From Parasitella parasitica (lineage: Eukaryota; Mucoromycota; Mucoromycetes; Mucorales; Mucoraceae): a stretch of DNA of 41,308 bases. The DNA lies in contig MU619358.1 in assembly GCA_025201805.1 (NCBI GenBank), positions 48,451-89,758 of the forward strand, read 5' to 3'. Under the pieces are notes generated by a model. It did no database searches. It was not told the origin of the DNA and saw only the letters and a list, made by a program, of their open reading frames with translations. This document shows, one piece after another, positions 31,930 through 41,308 of this stretch. Position numbers and translations under genes: made by a program. Each line of letters begins with the position of its first letter. The stretch's first letter is position 1.

Positions 31930-32162
31930 TCATCTTATGCCATCATCGTCTCCATTTGCTAATGGATCTGTTTGTGGTAAAAGCAAATAAGGCATTTCAG
32001 CATCGTCATGATGATTCTGTGATTTTCCATTTTTTTCGTAATAATTACTTGTTTTGCCTTTTGGGTTATTTAAATCATAGTTTGCGACTATTTCATGCTG
32101 TAATGTACTGATGCTAGCAGCATTTAATGGGCTCGACCAATTTGAAGAGCCGGAGAAGTTGC
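31930..32162 (-). CDS. Orphan 3' exon of an unknown gene
   Basis: On the minus strand a frame of 76 codons runs from a good acceptor (CTAAT branch site, then TTCAAAAG at 32163) to TGA. It reads NFSGSSNWSSPLNAASIS, then YDLNNPKGKTSNYYEKNG and PYLLLPQTDPLANGDDDG. It is Ser/Asn-rich, looks coding in composition, and contains no stop. There is no ATG and no matching upstream exon before the divergent gene at 32358. It may be the end of a gene whose 5' part was lost, or its first exon may be small. No family recognised. Confidence 0.33.
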
Positions 32163-32280
32163 CTTTTGAAGATTAGACTCGAGGGAATGACATAGAACAA
32201 TCGTCGATCTTTAACAACGTCATGATGATTCTGAGAATTATGAAATGCATGAAATCATTGTCAAACAAAAGAACAAAAAG

Positions 32281-32288
32281 TATAAATA
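32281..32288 (+). promoter_or_regulatory. TATA box of the His-rich repeat protein gene
   Basis: TATAAATA lies 70 bp upstream of the ATG at 32358, at normal spacing for a TATA-driven fungal gene. Confidence 0.6.
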
Positions 32289-32357
32289 CGCTGCTGATCG
32301 ACTTCAAACATTATTAAAAATTATTCTTGTATCGAATTTAAAACAAATATATATAAC

Positions 32358-33350
32358 ATGTCTGCCTTCAATAACAATAACACCTCTGTCAACAACGCTG
32401 GCGTCGATCCCACTCGTCGTCCCAACGCTGGTCAATTGAATGAAAACCATGGTATTGCTGCTACTGGTTTGAATGAGCCTCACACTCATGCTACTGTCCC
32501 TGCTACTCAAGGCACCACTGCCGAACGACGCTCTGATCACCTGAACTATTCAGGTGCCCCAATTGCTGCCAACAAGGTTGATCAAGCTAGTACTCAACAC
32601 CCTTCTTCGACCAACTACGCTGCCGGTACTGGTATCCCTCCTGTAAATAATTCCGAACATACAAGAGAAAATGCTATGTCAGGATCCCATAATGTGCAAA
32701 ACCCTTCCCCAACCAATCGCACCGCCGCCACTGGCATTCCACCTGTAAATACTGCCGAACATGCAAGAGAAAATGCCTTGTCAGGATCTCATAATGTGCA
32801 AAACCCTTCCTCAACCAATCGCACCGCCGCCACTGGCATTCCACCTGTAAATACTGCCGAACATGCAAGACAAAATGCTGCTCAAGAAGCTCTTTCAGGA
32901 CATAACGGTCATCATCATAACGCTGGTACTGGTGTAGGCTCCCATGGTAGTGCCACTGCTGCTGCTGGTGCAGGACATGCTGCCGCTGACAGACTCTCTG
33001 ACAACAATCACAGAGATGGCAATCATCACATAGATAGCCATACTTCCGCTGTCAAGGGCGACCACGGTGCATCCCACCACACTGATCATCACATTCCCGG
33101 TGTTACTGGTACTACTGGAATGAGACATGCTGGCGAACCTCAACATGATGGACTTCTTCCCAACAAGAAACATAACCACTTGGATGACAATACTACATCG
33201 GGCGCCCATCCTGCCACTTCTGATGGTGTTGAAGGCAAGCCCTCTGCTGGTGACAAGATCAAGGGTAATCTTGAGAAGATGGCTGGCAAGATCTCAGGCA
33301 ACGAAGCTAAGGTCATCGCTGGAGAGAACAAAGCAGCTGGCCGCACTTAA
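32358..33350 (+). CDS. Repetitive His/Asn-rich hydrophilic protein with CsbD-like C-terminus
   Basis: Single exon, 330 residues, without signal peptide or membrane segment. Residues about 75-175 hold three tandem copies of a 34-residue repeat (TNRTAATGIPPVN.AEHAREN..SGSHNVQNPS); the DNA period is 102 bp, for example 32689 and 32791. A His/Gly-rich central region follows (HNGHHHNAG, DHGASHHTDHH), with potential to bind metal. The last 35 residues (GDKIKGNLEKMAGKISGNEA.....ENKAAG) resemble the CsbD-like stress-protein motif. The composition is that of a desiccation- or stress-type disordered protein. A clear TATA box suggests inducible expression. Protection against stress is an inference from composition, not from homology. 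Confidence 0.72.
   Translation: MSAFNNNNTSVNNAGVDPTRRPNAGQLNENHGIAATGLNEPHTHATVPATQGTTAERRSDHLNYSGAPIAANKVDQASTQHPSSTNYAAGTGIPPVNNSEHTRENAMSGSHNVQNPSPTNRTAATGIPPVNTAEHARENALSGSHNVQNPSSTNRTAATGIPPVNTAEHARQNAAQEALSGHNGHHHNAGTGVGSHGSATAAAGAGHAAADRLSDNNHRDGNHHIDSHTSAVKGDHGASHHTDHHIPGVTGTTGMRHAGEPQHDGLLPNKKHNHLDDNTTSGAHPATSDGVEGKPSAGDKIKGNLEKMAGKISGNEAKVIAGENKAAGRT
32587..32890 (+). repeat. Three tandem 102-bp coding repeats
   Basis: The second and third copies are almost identical in DNA (ACCAATCGCACCGCCGCCAC occurs in both, 102 bp apart); the first is more diverged. They encode the 34-residue repeat of the His-rich protein. Recent expansion by slippage or unequal exchange is likely. Confidence 0.8.
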
Positions 33351-33772
33351 ATTACTATATCCACACTTTTTTACTGTATTATTTTTCTGTGAATGCCTTG
33401 TAAATGAAAACCCCCTTAAAGAAAATCATAAATTTGTAATAAAAAATATTTTTGTCAAACAAAAATTACCTTTTGAACTTGCTGTAATGAAATGTATCAT
33501 TTTGGAATGAGGTATATATATCACAGAGTAATAAAAGAGGTATAGAACGCATTTCAATGAGTTCATTGTTTATTACAGCTATTGTCTTTGTGTAAATGCT
33601 GAAACTGGATGCTTTCAATGTGATTTTTCACCAAAAGTCCAATAACATTTGATGAAATAGCGTAAAGCCATCTGGGAACTCCATAACTAGCCTGTGCATA
33701 AATACATATGGTAGCGCTTCAAGAGGTTTATTTAATAATATACACGGATAAAAACAAAAGATAAATATTGGA
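33351..33772. other. Convergent 3' spacer
   Basis: About 420 bp between the stops of the His-rich protein gene and the reductase-acyltransferase gene. It holds only presumed 3' untranslated regions. Confidence 0.5.
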
Positions 33773-36700
33773 TTATGATTTCAAATTATACGCTTCAGAC
33801 ACCCTCCTTGAATGTTTTCCAAAGCCATCATCTGATAATACGGGAGTGGTTGACGCTGCCTTGAGAGAATATACGAGCTGAATCATTTGATCCTCGTCTT
33901 TATCCAAGTTCATGCCATGTTGCGAAGCATAGCTTTGATCAGCTCGTAAGATGGATCGAATTTGATTCTGACACTTGTCAAACACTTGGGCATTATGCTT
34001 CGAATTGGATTTATCAGTGACAAATCTATACTTTTCAATCTCATGGCAAAGCGATGCAATGTCATCTAATTTCAAAATAATGTTTTCGCTTTCGTGTGCG
34101 CCGGAAGACTATCGAAACAATTTTCTATTAGACATCCTATGATTCGTGGGCGGACAGCAGGAAACTTACTAAATCACCCAATTCTTCATTCTTTCTGCTT
34201 GATACCATGACTAGATCCTCGTTGGTTGTCACACCTAATTCGAGCAATAGAATTTGAGCATCAGGAGAGAGCTTCGTCTTTGGATGCACAGCATCAATAA
34301 AGCCAATAGCCAAAAAGTTATCGACTGCATTCTGGCTGGCTTCGGTGGACAAGACTTCACGGTAGACTGTTCTTCTGCCAGTAATAAGATGGGCAGCTAT
34401 CCACTGGGACAGAACGGGTACGATCTTGCGAGGCATGAATGGTAAATCGCGAAGTGCTGACAATGAGCATGATGTGATCCAGTAAGCATCTAGAGTTGGA
34501 TATATGAACGAGGCGAGTAAACAAACTCTGGTATATTCAACTTCATTATTCTCAATGGTAACTGCCTTGGTATATTGCCCTTCTTCATTCACAACAAGCA
34601 AATTCTTTTTGACAAACCATTCCAAAAGGAGGTCAAATTTCTATGATACATGTACATGGTTCAGAGTTATATACAAAGCAATAGCAAAATATGGACAATA
34701 CCTCTTTTCTGCTCCAAGGATAGATGAACTCATGCTTGAACAAGCGAACCAAAAACGTGAATTGGGCGAAAAGGTCTTTTTTGGTGGTTTCCTTGACGCC
34801 TGAGAGATAGACTACAGCAAACAGAGCTTCAGGCAAGAAAATTTCAATCAGTTGACTAGCCATGAAGGAGAGATCCATGACGTTATCTGCGTGCTCCACA
34901 ACTCTGACGATGGTTTGATCGCTGATACGCTTGCCATCCATTGTGACATTGCTACGGGCATCTAAAAGATTCATAGAGTAGGCAACAATGGTAGATACAT
35001 CTTCGTCAGCTTGCCAGTCAATATTGATGTACTTTTCCAAAAGCTCCTCACGCAGCCAAGAGACATGCTTGTTGATCTTCCCCATCGAAATACCTCCTGT
35101 AGCTCGTCCAAACAAAATTGTCGCAGCAACAAGGGTGACAGGACTTACCACAGCAGCCTCATGTTGGCCTCTCTGTACTTTGCGGGCAACATAATCTGCT
35201 ACTGCGTCTTCATCCTTGACGGCCACAGTACTATAATGATATTGCATGAGTTTTTATATATATACGGCACCCGCCCCCGCCCCCGCCTCCGCCCCCGCCC
35301 CCTCAAGTGTCAATGCTGTACCTTAATCGTTTGTTGCTGTTTGTAGGCAAGCTAGCTTCCTTGACAGCCTGTCGAACATCAATCACATCACCAAAACCAA
35401 CAAAAGCACGGCCATATTTGCCTTTTTCAGCCACCCCGTTGTCTTTGGTAGCTGCTCTGTCAGCAACAGAAGCACTAGGACGAAGAAAAGAAGATGTCAC
35501 CGTTAAACTGCGAGGCTTCTGGTCCAAAACCTGGTCGATGAGAGCCCTCAATTCAGGAATCTTTTCGTAGGTAATGTTGACTGGAACTAGAACAGTTTCT
35601 CTCTCTGTAGAGAGAGAGGAAAAGGACGCAGAAGGCGTGGGCAGTGGCGATAGCTGCTTGGGCATTTCCTCCTGTTGTTGGTTACGTCCCAAAGTGCCTT
35701 CAATAACCATGTTCATTAACCCATCGTGATATGCAGTCTGCAGTCTGCCAGTACGAGAACGAGCTCTTTCAATCACCATGGATAATGCTCCGTGCTCTTT
35801 CAAGAGAACTTCTGTATAAGCAGCGGCAACAGCAGTATTCAGAGGAGAGCGAGAAGTAAGATCTCGGCGGACAAAGTAAGCGCCTGAAATTCTTAAAATA
35901 TCAGAGATGGGGCCAAGCAAAGCAAGAGCTAGAGAGTAGAATAGAATGGGATTAAAACTAGGGCAAATTGCTTCATGAAAAAAAAAAAAAAAACCAACAT
36001 ACCCTCATCACAGACAATAGCAGGTACAGGCAGATGGTATCTCAGGCAGATGTACCACACTAGCAGTTGATCTATGATAGTCTTTGATACAGGAACGTAA
36101 ACCACATTCTTGTCTTGAATTTGTTCCTTCAGCCGTGCAATATCTAGTTCATTGACACGCAAACTGGCAAAGAGACGTTTAAACAAGGCATTAAGAAAAG
36201 CGCCGGCAGACCAAATATAAGGGAGTTGTGTTCTTTCCTTCATTCTCTGAAGGATCTTTAAGGACTCACCCACCACAGTATTCTGCGGCACTCCTGAAGT
36301 CTCAATAATCTAGTTTTTTATATGAGTTTTTTTTTCTTTCTTTCTGCAAGCTGAATGTATGTTCTCTCAGTTTACCTGTCGAATACTTTGGCCCACTCTT
36401 CTATCGTTGAGGACCTCGATCCTAATATGCTCCTCATGGGATTCAGACTGCTTAGCCCAGTGGCCCAGGTTGACCATATTGTCCTTGTTCTTTAAGATGT
36501 CTGAATCATCATGACACCAGTCATCAAGGCTGGCATCAAAGTCATTCACCCATTCTTCCATCTTTTTCTTGTCTTTGAGCTCCTGCCCTGGCTTTTCTAG
36601 AGACAGCACGAGCTCGTTCAACATGCGCTCTGTTCTTTTTTGGATATCAGACGCGCTAAATACAACAGATTCGATCTGTCTGTCGATGATCGAGTGCTGT

Positions 36701-38290
36701 GCTGCTCCAGGATGCAAATAAAGGGAGCAGGCCCATCCCTCAGGCACAGTGATGTTCCTCAGCTCCAAAGGTGGCGAGGGTGTGATGTAAGCATGCACAC
36801 CAAATGCAAAATTGTTCATATATGTGTCCCAGTTCATGTGCTTGAAACGACTCAGGTTGAACTGTGCGTCATTGAGCATATCTTGGTCCATCTGTTGTAC
36901 ATTCTGATGATCAAAGACCCAGGAATGACGCAGAAATGGCTGCAAGGACTCGACCACTCGAGAAGCAAGCTCGATTGTTCGATTCAACAAGTTAGCATCA
37001 GATGCTGCACCAGCTTTCCCACCTATACCACTGCCGTTGCTGATAGCATTGGTCACCGAAGAGAGCGACTGCGGTAAGCTGTACTTCATGAAAAATTTGG
37101 CCTTGAACAAGGATCGATTCGCAACAAAATATTCCTGAGCAGTAGGTAATACTTGTTTGGTATTGCGTAGCCAGTACGAACGCACCCCATCATATGCTCT
37201 ACGCCAAGTTGTTTCATCAAACCCAGATGCTGATACTTGGTAGATATACGGGAAATACTGCATATTGGGCACAATAATGCTGTTTGCACTGTCACCGTCT
37301 GCCAACACCTCGTTGTAGGGCAACAAAAAGCGATAGCCAGGCTGTGTCATGAATGCCGCGCTCCCAAGTACTGTTCTGACGAGATAATCCACTGGCACAA
37401 TGTCGGCTACCAATCCACCCATGTCAGGCTGCAATACCTGAATACCTTTCCCCATTAGAAATACTGCCGCATTAGCACCTGTGACACCATCCACCTACTC
37501 AGTAGACAGCAGACAACTGTTAGCTTACCCAGCCAGGGAGTGGCTCGAAAGCGCCAGCGCCCACTTGGGTTGCTCTAACAATGGCAACTGGCCACTGCGT
37601 TTTCCCGCCCTGCGCTTCCTCAATGCGATTCAAATCAACACGTTTCATGATCAAGTGCTCAGTGAGAGATTTTGTGAATGTGTAAGTGTTTGGATAGTGC
37701 ACCAAAATACGTTGAGTCATCTTTGGTATGTCTTGAAGCTCCAGATCAACTATTTCAGTTAATAATTCTTCAGGATCGCCCACCTGCATTGGATAGACTC
37801 GTTCCTGAATATGGCCATTAGGCAAATTGGGATCGGTGTACGCCAATGACATGTGAATAAACGCCTCTATTACGATAGTGTGTGTTGAGTATTCGCTGAT
37901 TTTCCGGCTCCTTTAACGCCTCTATTTACCCATGTGTTTACATTCGTCTGCCAGATCCATCATTCTAAGCGTACCCAAGGTATTTGTCTAGGCAAAGGAA
38001 TAAGCACGCCATCGCAAACACGCCACGGCTGTATATGTAATTGTCTCACCTCTAAAGCTAGATCCAATCTTTCACTATAATTCAGTGTGGCTGCGCAATG
38101 TATCACAACATTTACATTTTCAGTAATCTTTTCTCTATCCTGTTCAGACATGGATAAATCTGGCGAGATGATATCACCAGAAATGGGAATGATTTTATTC
38201 TTGACGATAGAGTCAAATGTTGCTTTTCCCATCATACGTCGAAGGATCAAGAATGCCTGCATAAAGGAGGTTAAAAAATGACCATGCCGT

Positions 38291-38325
<35 letters not shown>

Positions 38326-38934
38326 CTGCATCTCTCAAGTTACCTTGTTGTTAAATACTTCATTTCGTAGCCTCTCTGATGGTCTGCCAATTTTGCTGCG
38401 TTTGATGCTGCCACTGCGGACCAAAATGTAGATGTGCCCCAAATCCTGCCTCAAGGCCTGAATCAACTTCCACAAGATGGCCTTTCCAACAAAACCAGTT
38501 ACACCTGTCATTAAAATATTCTTGTTTCGATAGAAATCGATGACTGGGCCTTGGAAATAGGATTCGTCCATGGGCGTTGGCTTTGTGTCGTCATTGTGCA
38601 AGGACTCTGGTGTGAGAGTAGAATGTGATGAGGTGGTGGATGTTTCATCAGGTATGTTGCTTTCGGATATGATGGAGGCATCTGTTGGCAGCGGCGTTTG
38701 TGGTTCATCCAGTATCAATTCATCACCGTTTATAGCTGATTCAGGAGCTTCCGGCTCATTGTTGATAGTGATTTGGGGCGGTGAAGGTGGGCTCGGTGCC
38801 TCTGGAGCTTCATTAATGTCGTTTTTCTCTTCAGGAACCGCAGTTTCTTGGCTTGTTGTCAAAGCTGGCTTAGCAGCTTCAATTTGCTCTTGTTTTTGTT
38901 GCTGTGGGCTTTCTTCTTGCTTGATTTCCGACAT
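33773..38934 (-). CDS. Fatty acyl-CoA reductase fused to a GPAT/DHAPAT-like acyltransferase
   Basis: Ten exons: 38934-38344, 38256-38050, 37987-37930, 37866-37529, 37494-36376, 36309-36003, 35928-35322, 35230-34702, 34640-34170 and 34108-33773. They sum to 1,521 codons with every join in frame. Residues 1-130 are a Glu/Pro/Ser-rich disordered leader. A FAR-type reductase follows: TGVTGFVG nucleotide-binding loop at 143-150, CAATLNYSE, and catalytic YTFTK (Tyr347/Lys351). From about 772 comes a glycerol-3-phosphate/DHAP acyltransferase-like part: SKTIID (846-851) in the place of HX4D, GAYFVRR (889-895), ERARSR (927-932) in the place of EGTRSR, and LVPVNITYEK, then a helical C-terminal region. 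The first domain makes fatty alcohol from acyl-CoA; the second resembles the enzyme that acylates DHAP. Both are needed for ether-lipid synthesis. It is divergent from Eaf6. The altered acyltransferase motif leaves its activity open. Confidence 0.85.
35264..35303 (-). promoter_or_regulatory. G-quadruplex-type run in intron 7 of the fusion gene
   Basis: The sense (minus) strand of the 91-nt intron between exons 7 and 8 reads repeated GGGGGC units: four G5 runs separated by single C or GGAGGC, then GGG. In an AT-rich locus this is striking. Such a run can fold as a G-quadruplex in RNA or DNA and could influence splicing. The sequence is seen directly; folding and effect are inferred. Confidence 0.6.
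38298..38325. repeat. (TA)n microsatellite in intron 1 of the fusion gene
   Basis: Fourteen TA units within the first intron (38343-38257). Likely polymorphic in length. Confidence 0.9.
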
Positions 38935-39184
38935 TTCAAGGCTGTAAAATGTTGGTTTGAAAGAGTTTTAAACTAGAAAACGACCTGAATTGGTACCTTG
39001 AATGTGTATCTAAACTGGACTATAGACGAAAGAAGAAGGTTAGGATATTTAAAAGACTAGCCTCAGCCCACATTGCTTATTTATATGGTACAACGGAACT
39101 TTAATAGATTGTTTGTGCTAAGGGAAGTTTTTTTTTATTTTATTTTTTTGGTCGTTTTTCATCATTGCTTATATCAAAACAACC
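38935..39184. promoter_or_regulatory. Shared divergent promoter of the fusion gene and Eaf6
   Basis: Only 250 bp separate the two start codons. A T-rich tract (39126-39149) lies just upstream of the Eaf6 ATG. No clear TATA box was identified. Co-regulation is possible but not shown. Confidence 0.5.
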
Positions 39185-40104
39185 ATGCCAGACGTTACAG
39201 AGACTAAAGATGTGAGTAAATTCAGCGTAGGGCTTATGTAGAGTTTATTCTAACAACAAGTATCGCAGACTAGTGCTGCTGCCGCTACTGTGAATTCCAA
39301 CAACACATCAACAAATGATACAGCCCCAACATCTACTACTACTAAAGCTACAACAACTGCCTCCAACACCACGCCTACCACCACTGCTACTGCTACCGCT
39401 ACTGCCACTACCAATGCCACCAACACTGCCACTACCACTACCACTGCCACTAACACTGCCGCTAACACTGTCACTAACACTGCCACTGCCACCAATAATA
39501 ATAAAAATACCACGACACCAAGTACGGAAACGCCAGCTGTGGAGCCACCTCAAGTAACTCGTCAAAAGTACGAAGAAGCCAAGCTCGAACTACAAGCACT
39601 GTTAGCAAGAAAGAAACAGGTGGATACAAATCTGGTAATTGAGGATTCAATCATATATTGGATCCCTGCGAGCTGCTAACTTTCGCTGGTAATAGATCAA
39701 CTTGGAAAACGCCATCTATTTGTTCGAGGGATCTTATTTAGAAGATACGCAACAGAATGGCAACATCATCCGTGGTTTTGATGGCTACTTGACCAATAGA
39801 CCTGATCGAAGGAAGCCAAAATTCACTGAATTAGACAGGCTCTTTTCGTTGTCATCATCTACATATCAAAAAGTACGTTGACAGTATACCGGCAAGTGCC
39901 AAAGTTCTAACTTTTAAGCTTGGTTTATTATAGGCTCTGGCACAAAAGGAGGAGAAAGATCAAGATTCTAGTCAAGATGATAGATCCGCTTCGAGTTCAT
40001 TAGCAGCCAGGAGGGAAAAGAAGCGTAGACTTAAAGCACATGAAGGAATAAGGAAGAAAAAGAGCTCTGCAGGCAGAGATACAGAGGATGAGCTAGATGT
40101 TTGA
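39185..40104 (+). CDS. EAF6: Eaf6 subunit of NuA4/MOZ-type histone acetyltransferase complexes
   Basis: Four exons: 39185-39211 (only nine codons), 39269-39634, 39696-39872 and 39934-40104; 246 residues. Eaf6/MEAF6 is a small subunit of MYST histone acetyltransferase complexes in the nucleus. Recognition rests on the conserved block at the exon 2/3 junction: a coiled coil ([17 protein letters not shown]) then [18 protein letters not shown] and [11 protein letters not shown]. The C-terminus is Lys/Arg-rich ([17 protein letters not shown]), fitting nuclear import. Between residues about 15 and 95 sits a long Thr/Ala/Asn-rich tract that has no place in the family core and is encoded by repeated ACN-GCN codons. 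The core spacing is normal. Confidence 0.9.
39290..39520 (+). repeat. Low-complexity ACY/GCY codon repeat in Eaf6
   Basis: An imperfect tandem run based on ACTGCC/ACTACC hexamers encodes the Thr/Ala/Asn tract of Eaf6. It produces long open frames on other frames and the opposite strand that are artefacts. Confidence 0.8.
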
Positions 40105-40432
40105 TTTGAATTGAAAATAAAAACTTTGGCATCATGCAAAAAAAAAAAATGGACGTCAATCGTCTCAACGACTCAAACTCTGTTTTACCTTCGCTCAAGC
40201 TAAACACCCTTCTTTAATTCGATCACCAACAAATGCTCAAGTTTTAAAGGGAATAATCGGCTGAATTTACTTTGTAGACAATACTAAAGGTTGAGCGCGA
40301 CACTAAAATTACACAAAGTCGCAATCAACTTGTTGCAATCAAAGAATCAAAGTCTCCATCCAGAAAATATCGATAGAGGAGAACATCCAGATTTTTAATC
40401 TCCCCATAGTCGTCTCTCTTTCGTTTGTCATA

Positions 40433-41148
40433 ATGATTCCCACAGTTGCATTAAGATCTCCTAAACTAGTAGACAAAGTGTTGAAGGTACAGACAAAGTT
40501 GAAAAGAGAAAAGCAAAGCAGATGCACTGATCTAATGAGTTTCCTAAAGAGTTTTATGGCTGCAGGAGGGTACGATTCACTTGTATTGCCAGGGGTAATG
40601 TTCTGAGTGCCGTGTTTACAACCGTAATTTAACAGCAACAGCCTATATTTTAGCTCAAAGTAATCCACAGCGAAGATGGCCGAGTTTCCGCTGAATTTCG
40701 TGTTGAAAAGCAACATTTGGTAAAGATATAGTTGGACATCTTGCAAAAACTTCAAGAATTTTAATGTGATCATGTTTGAATGTATAGAATAGACTCGAGT
40801 CTGTTCATGGTGGGTTGCTGGCAACAGTCGTAGACGTTGGAGGCTCTCTGGCTATAGCCTCAAAGGGCCTCTTTGCAACTGGCGTTAGCACAGACATTAA
40901 TATCAGCTACATTTCGGGCGTTAAGCAAGGAGAAACTATCACTGTAGATGCACGAGTTGACAAATTGGGTAAAACTTTGGCCTTTACCACTGTAGAAATG
41001 TCGAGCAAAGGCCGTTTGGGTAATTACATGGTGAACTCGTTTATTTTGATTACAGCGTGCTAATTCATTGAGTGCAGTTGCATTGGGTAGACATAATAAA
41101 TTCGTCGCGCAGGCTTACAACCACCCAGATAACCTGATTAAAAAATAA
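40433..41148 (+). CDS. Hotdog-fold acyl-CoA thioesterase (ACOT13/THEM2-like)
   Basis: Five exons: 40433-40486, 40550-40594, 40654-40719, 40788-41019 and 41078-41148; 155 residues. The family hydrolyses medium- and long-chain acyl-CoA; the animal member is mitochondria-associated. The hotdog signature is intact: SVHGGLLATVVD (HGG loop with the active-site Asp), VSTDINISYISGVKQGE, ARVDKLGKTLAFTTVEM and the C-terminal VALGRHNKF. The first intron was chosen because it aligns the N-terminal helix (VDKVLKSF..AGGYDSL) with the family; without it the frame is also open and adds 21 residues. It is downstream of Eaf6 on the same strand. Confidence 0.88.
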
Positions 41149-41277
41149 AATATTCGAGAAACGAGTAACTTTGGCAACCGAGCCATCACTATATCATTTT
41201 TGTTATTGAGGCTAAAAGGTGCCCAGACCTTGTTTAGCACTGAAATCTAATGGTTTCACAAATAATAATGTGTAGTT

Positions 41278-41308
<31 letters not shown>
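41149..41308. other. 3' flank ending in a T homopolymer
   Basis: The remaining 160 bp contain an AATAAAAT-like signal right after the thioesterase stop and finish in a T tract (from 41277) interrupted by one C. The window or contig may end here because of the homopolymer. Confidence 0.6.

Noticed and set aside
39250-39565. Long Val/Ala- and Ser/Gly-rich frames opposite Eaf6
   Set aside because: Produced by the ACN/GCN codon repeat; antisense artefacts.
1-41308. tRNA, rRNA or CRISPR array
   Set aside because: Scanning for tRNA T-loop motifs found matches only within coding exons, and no rRNA-like or regularly spaced repeat array was seen.

Overview
The window looks like nuclear DNA of a zygomycete fungus, most likely Mucorales (Mucoromycota). 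The sequence is AT-rich. Genes are broken by many short GT-AG introns (mostly 50-90 nt) with CTAAC/CTRAT-type branch sites. The recognisable proteins are fungal-type eukaryotic housekeeping proteins. This placement is inferred from gene structure and protein families; no database was searched. All exon joins below were worked out by hand.

Layout. 1-2070: no gene seen. 2071-6000: SDHAF4 (+) tail-to-tail with a Spo7-like phosphatase subunit (-), then a mitochondrially targeted LEA-like protein (+) tail-to-tail with a Tsr4/PDCD2-type ribosome-biogenesis chaperone (-). 6394-7679: a poorly conserved spliced reading frame and a relic carrying the zinc ribbon and last RuvC motif of a TnpB/Fanzor-type protein. 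8069-11525: ornithine decarboxylase and the mitochondrial polyprenyl diphosphate synthase of coenzyme Q synthesis (both -). 12512-15614: a seven-exon kelch/transmembrane protein (-), divergent from an unknown 209-residue protein (+, 16121).

16750-28870 is accessory DNA. It holds (i) a 1.84-kb element with 96-bp near-perfect terminal inverted repeats and two divergent unknown genes whose stop codons lie inside the repeats (18531-20366); (ii) diverged dispersed repeats; (iii) a nine-exon gene with a possible PD-(D/E)XK nuclease core, a duplicated first exon, a 690-bp insertion flanked by a 16-bp target duplication and three in-frame TAA codons (22679-25706); (iv) a dead IS630/Tc1-type transposase (26100-27488).

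28871-41148 returns to genes: a small multi-pass membrane protein (-), the mitochondrial fusion carrier Ugo1 (-), an orphan 3' exon (-), a repetitive His-rich CsbD-like protein (+), a ten-exon 1,520-residue fusion of fatty acyl-CoA reductase with a glycerol-3-phosphate/DHAP acyltransferase-like domain (-), divergent from the NuA4 subunit Eaf6 (+), and a hotdog acyl-CoA thioesterase (+).

The most interesting items are the reductase-acyltransferase fusion, which suggests ether-lipid synthesis and has Ser where the acyltransferase catalytic His should be; the inverted-repeat element with two unknown divergent genes; and the nested decay history of the 22.7-25.7 kb gene.
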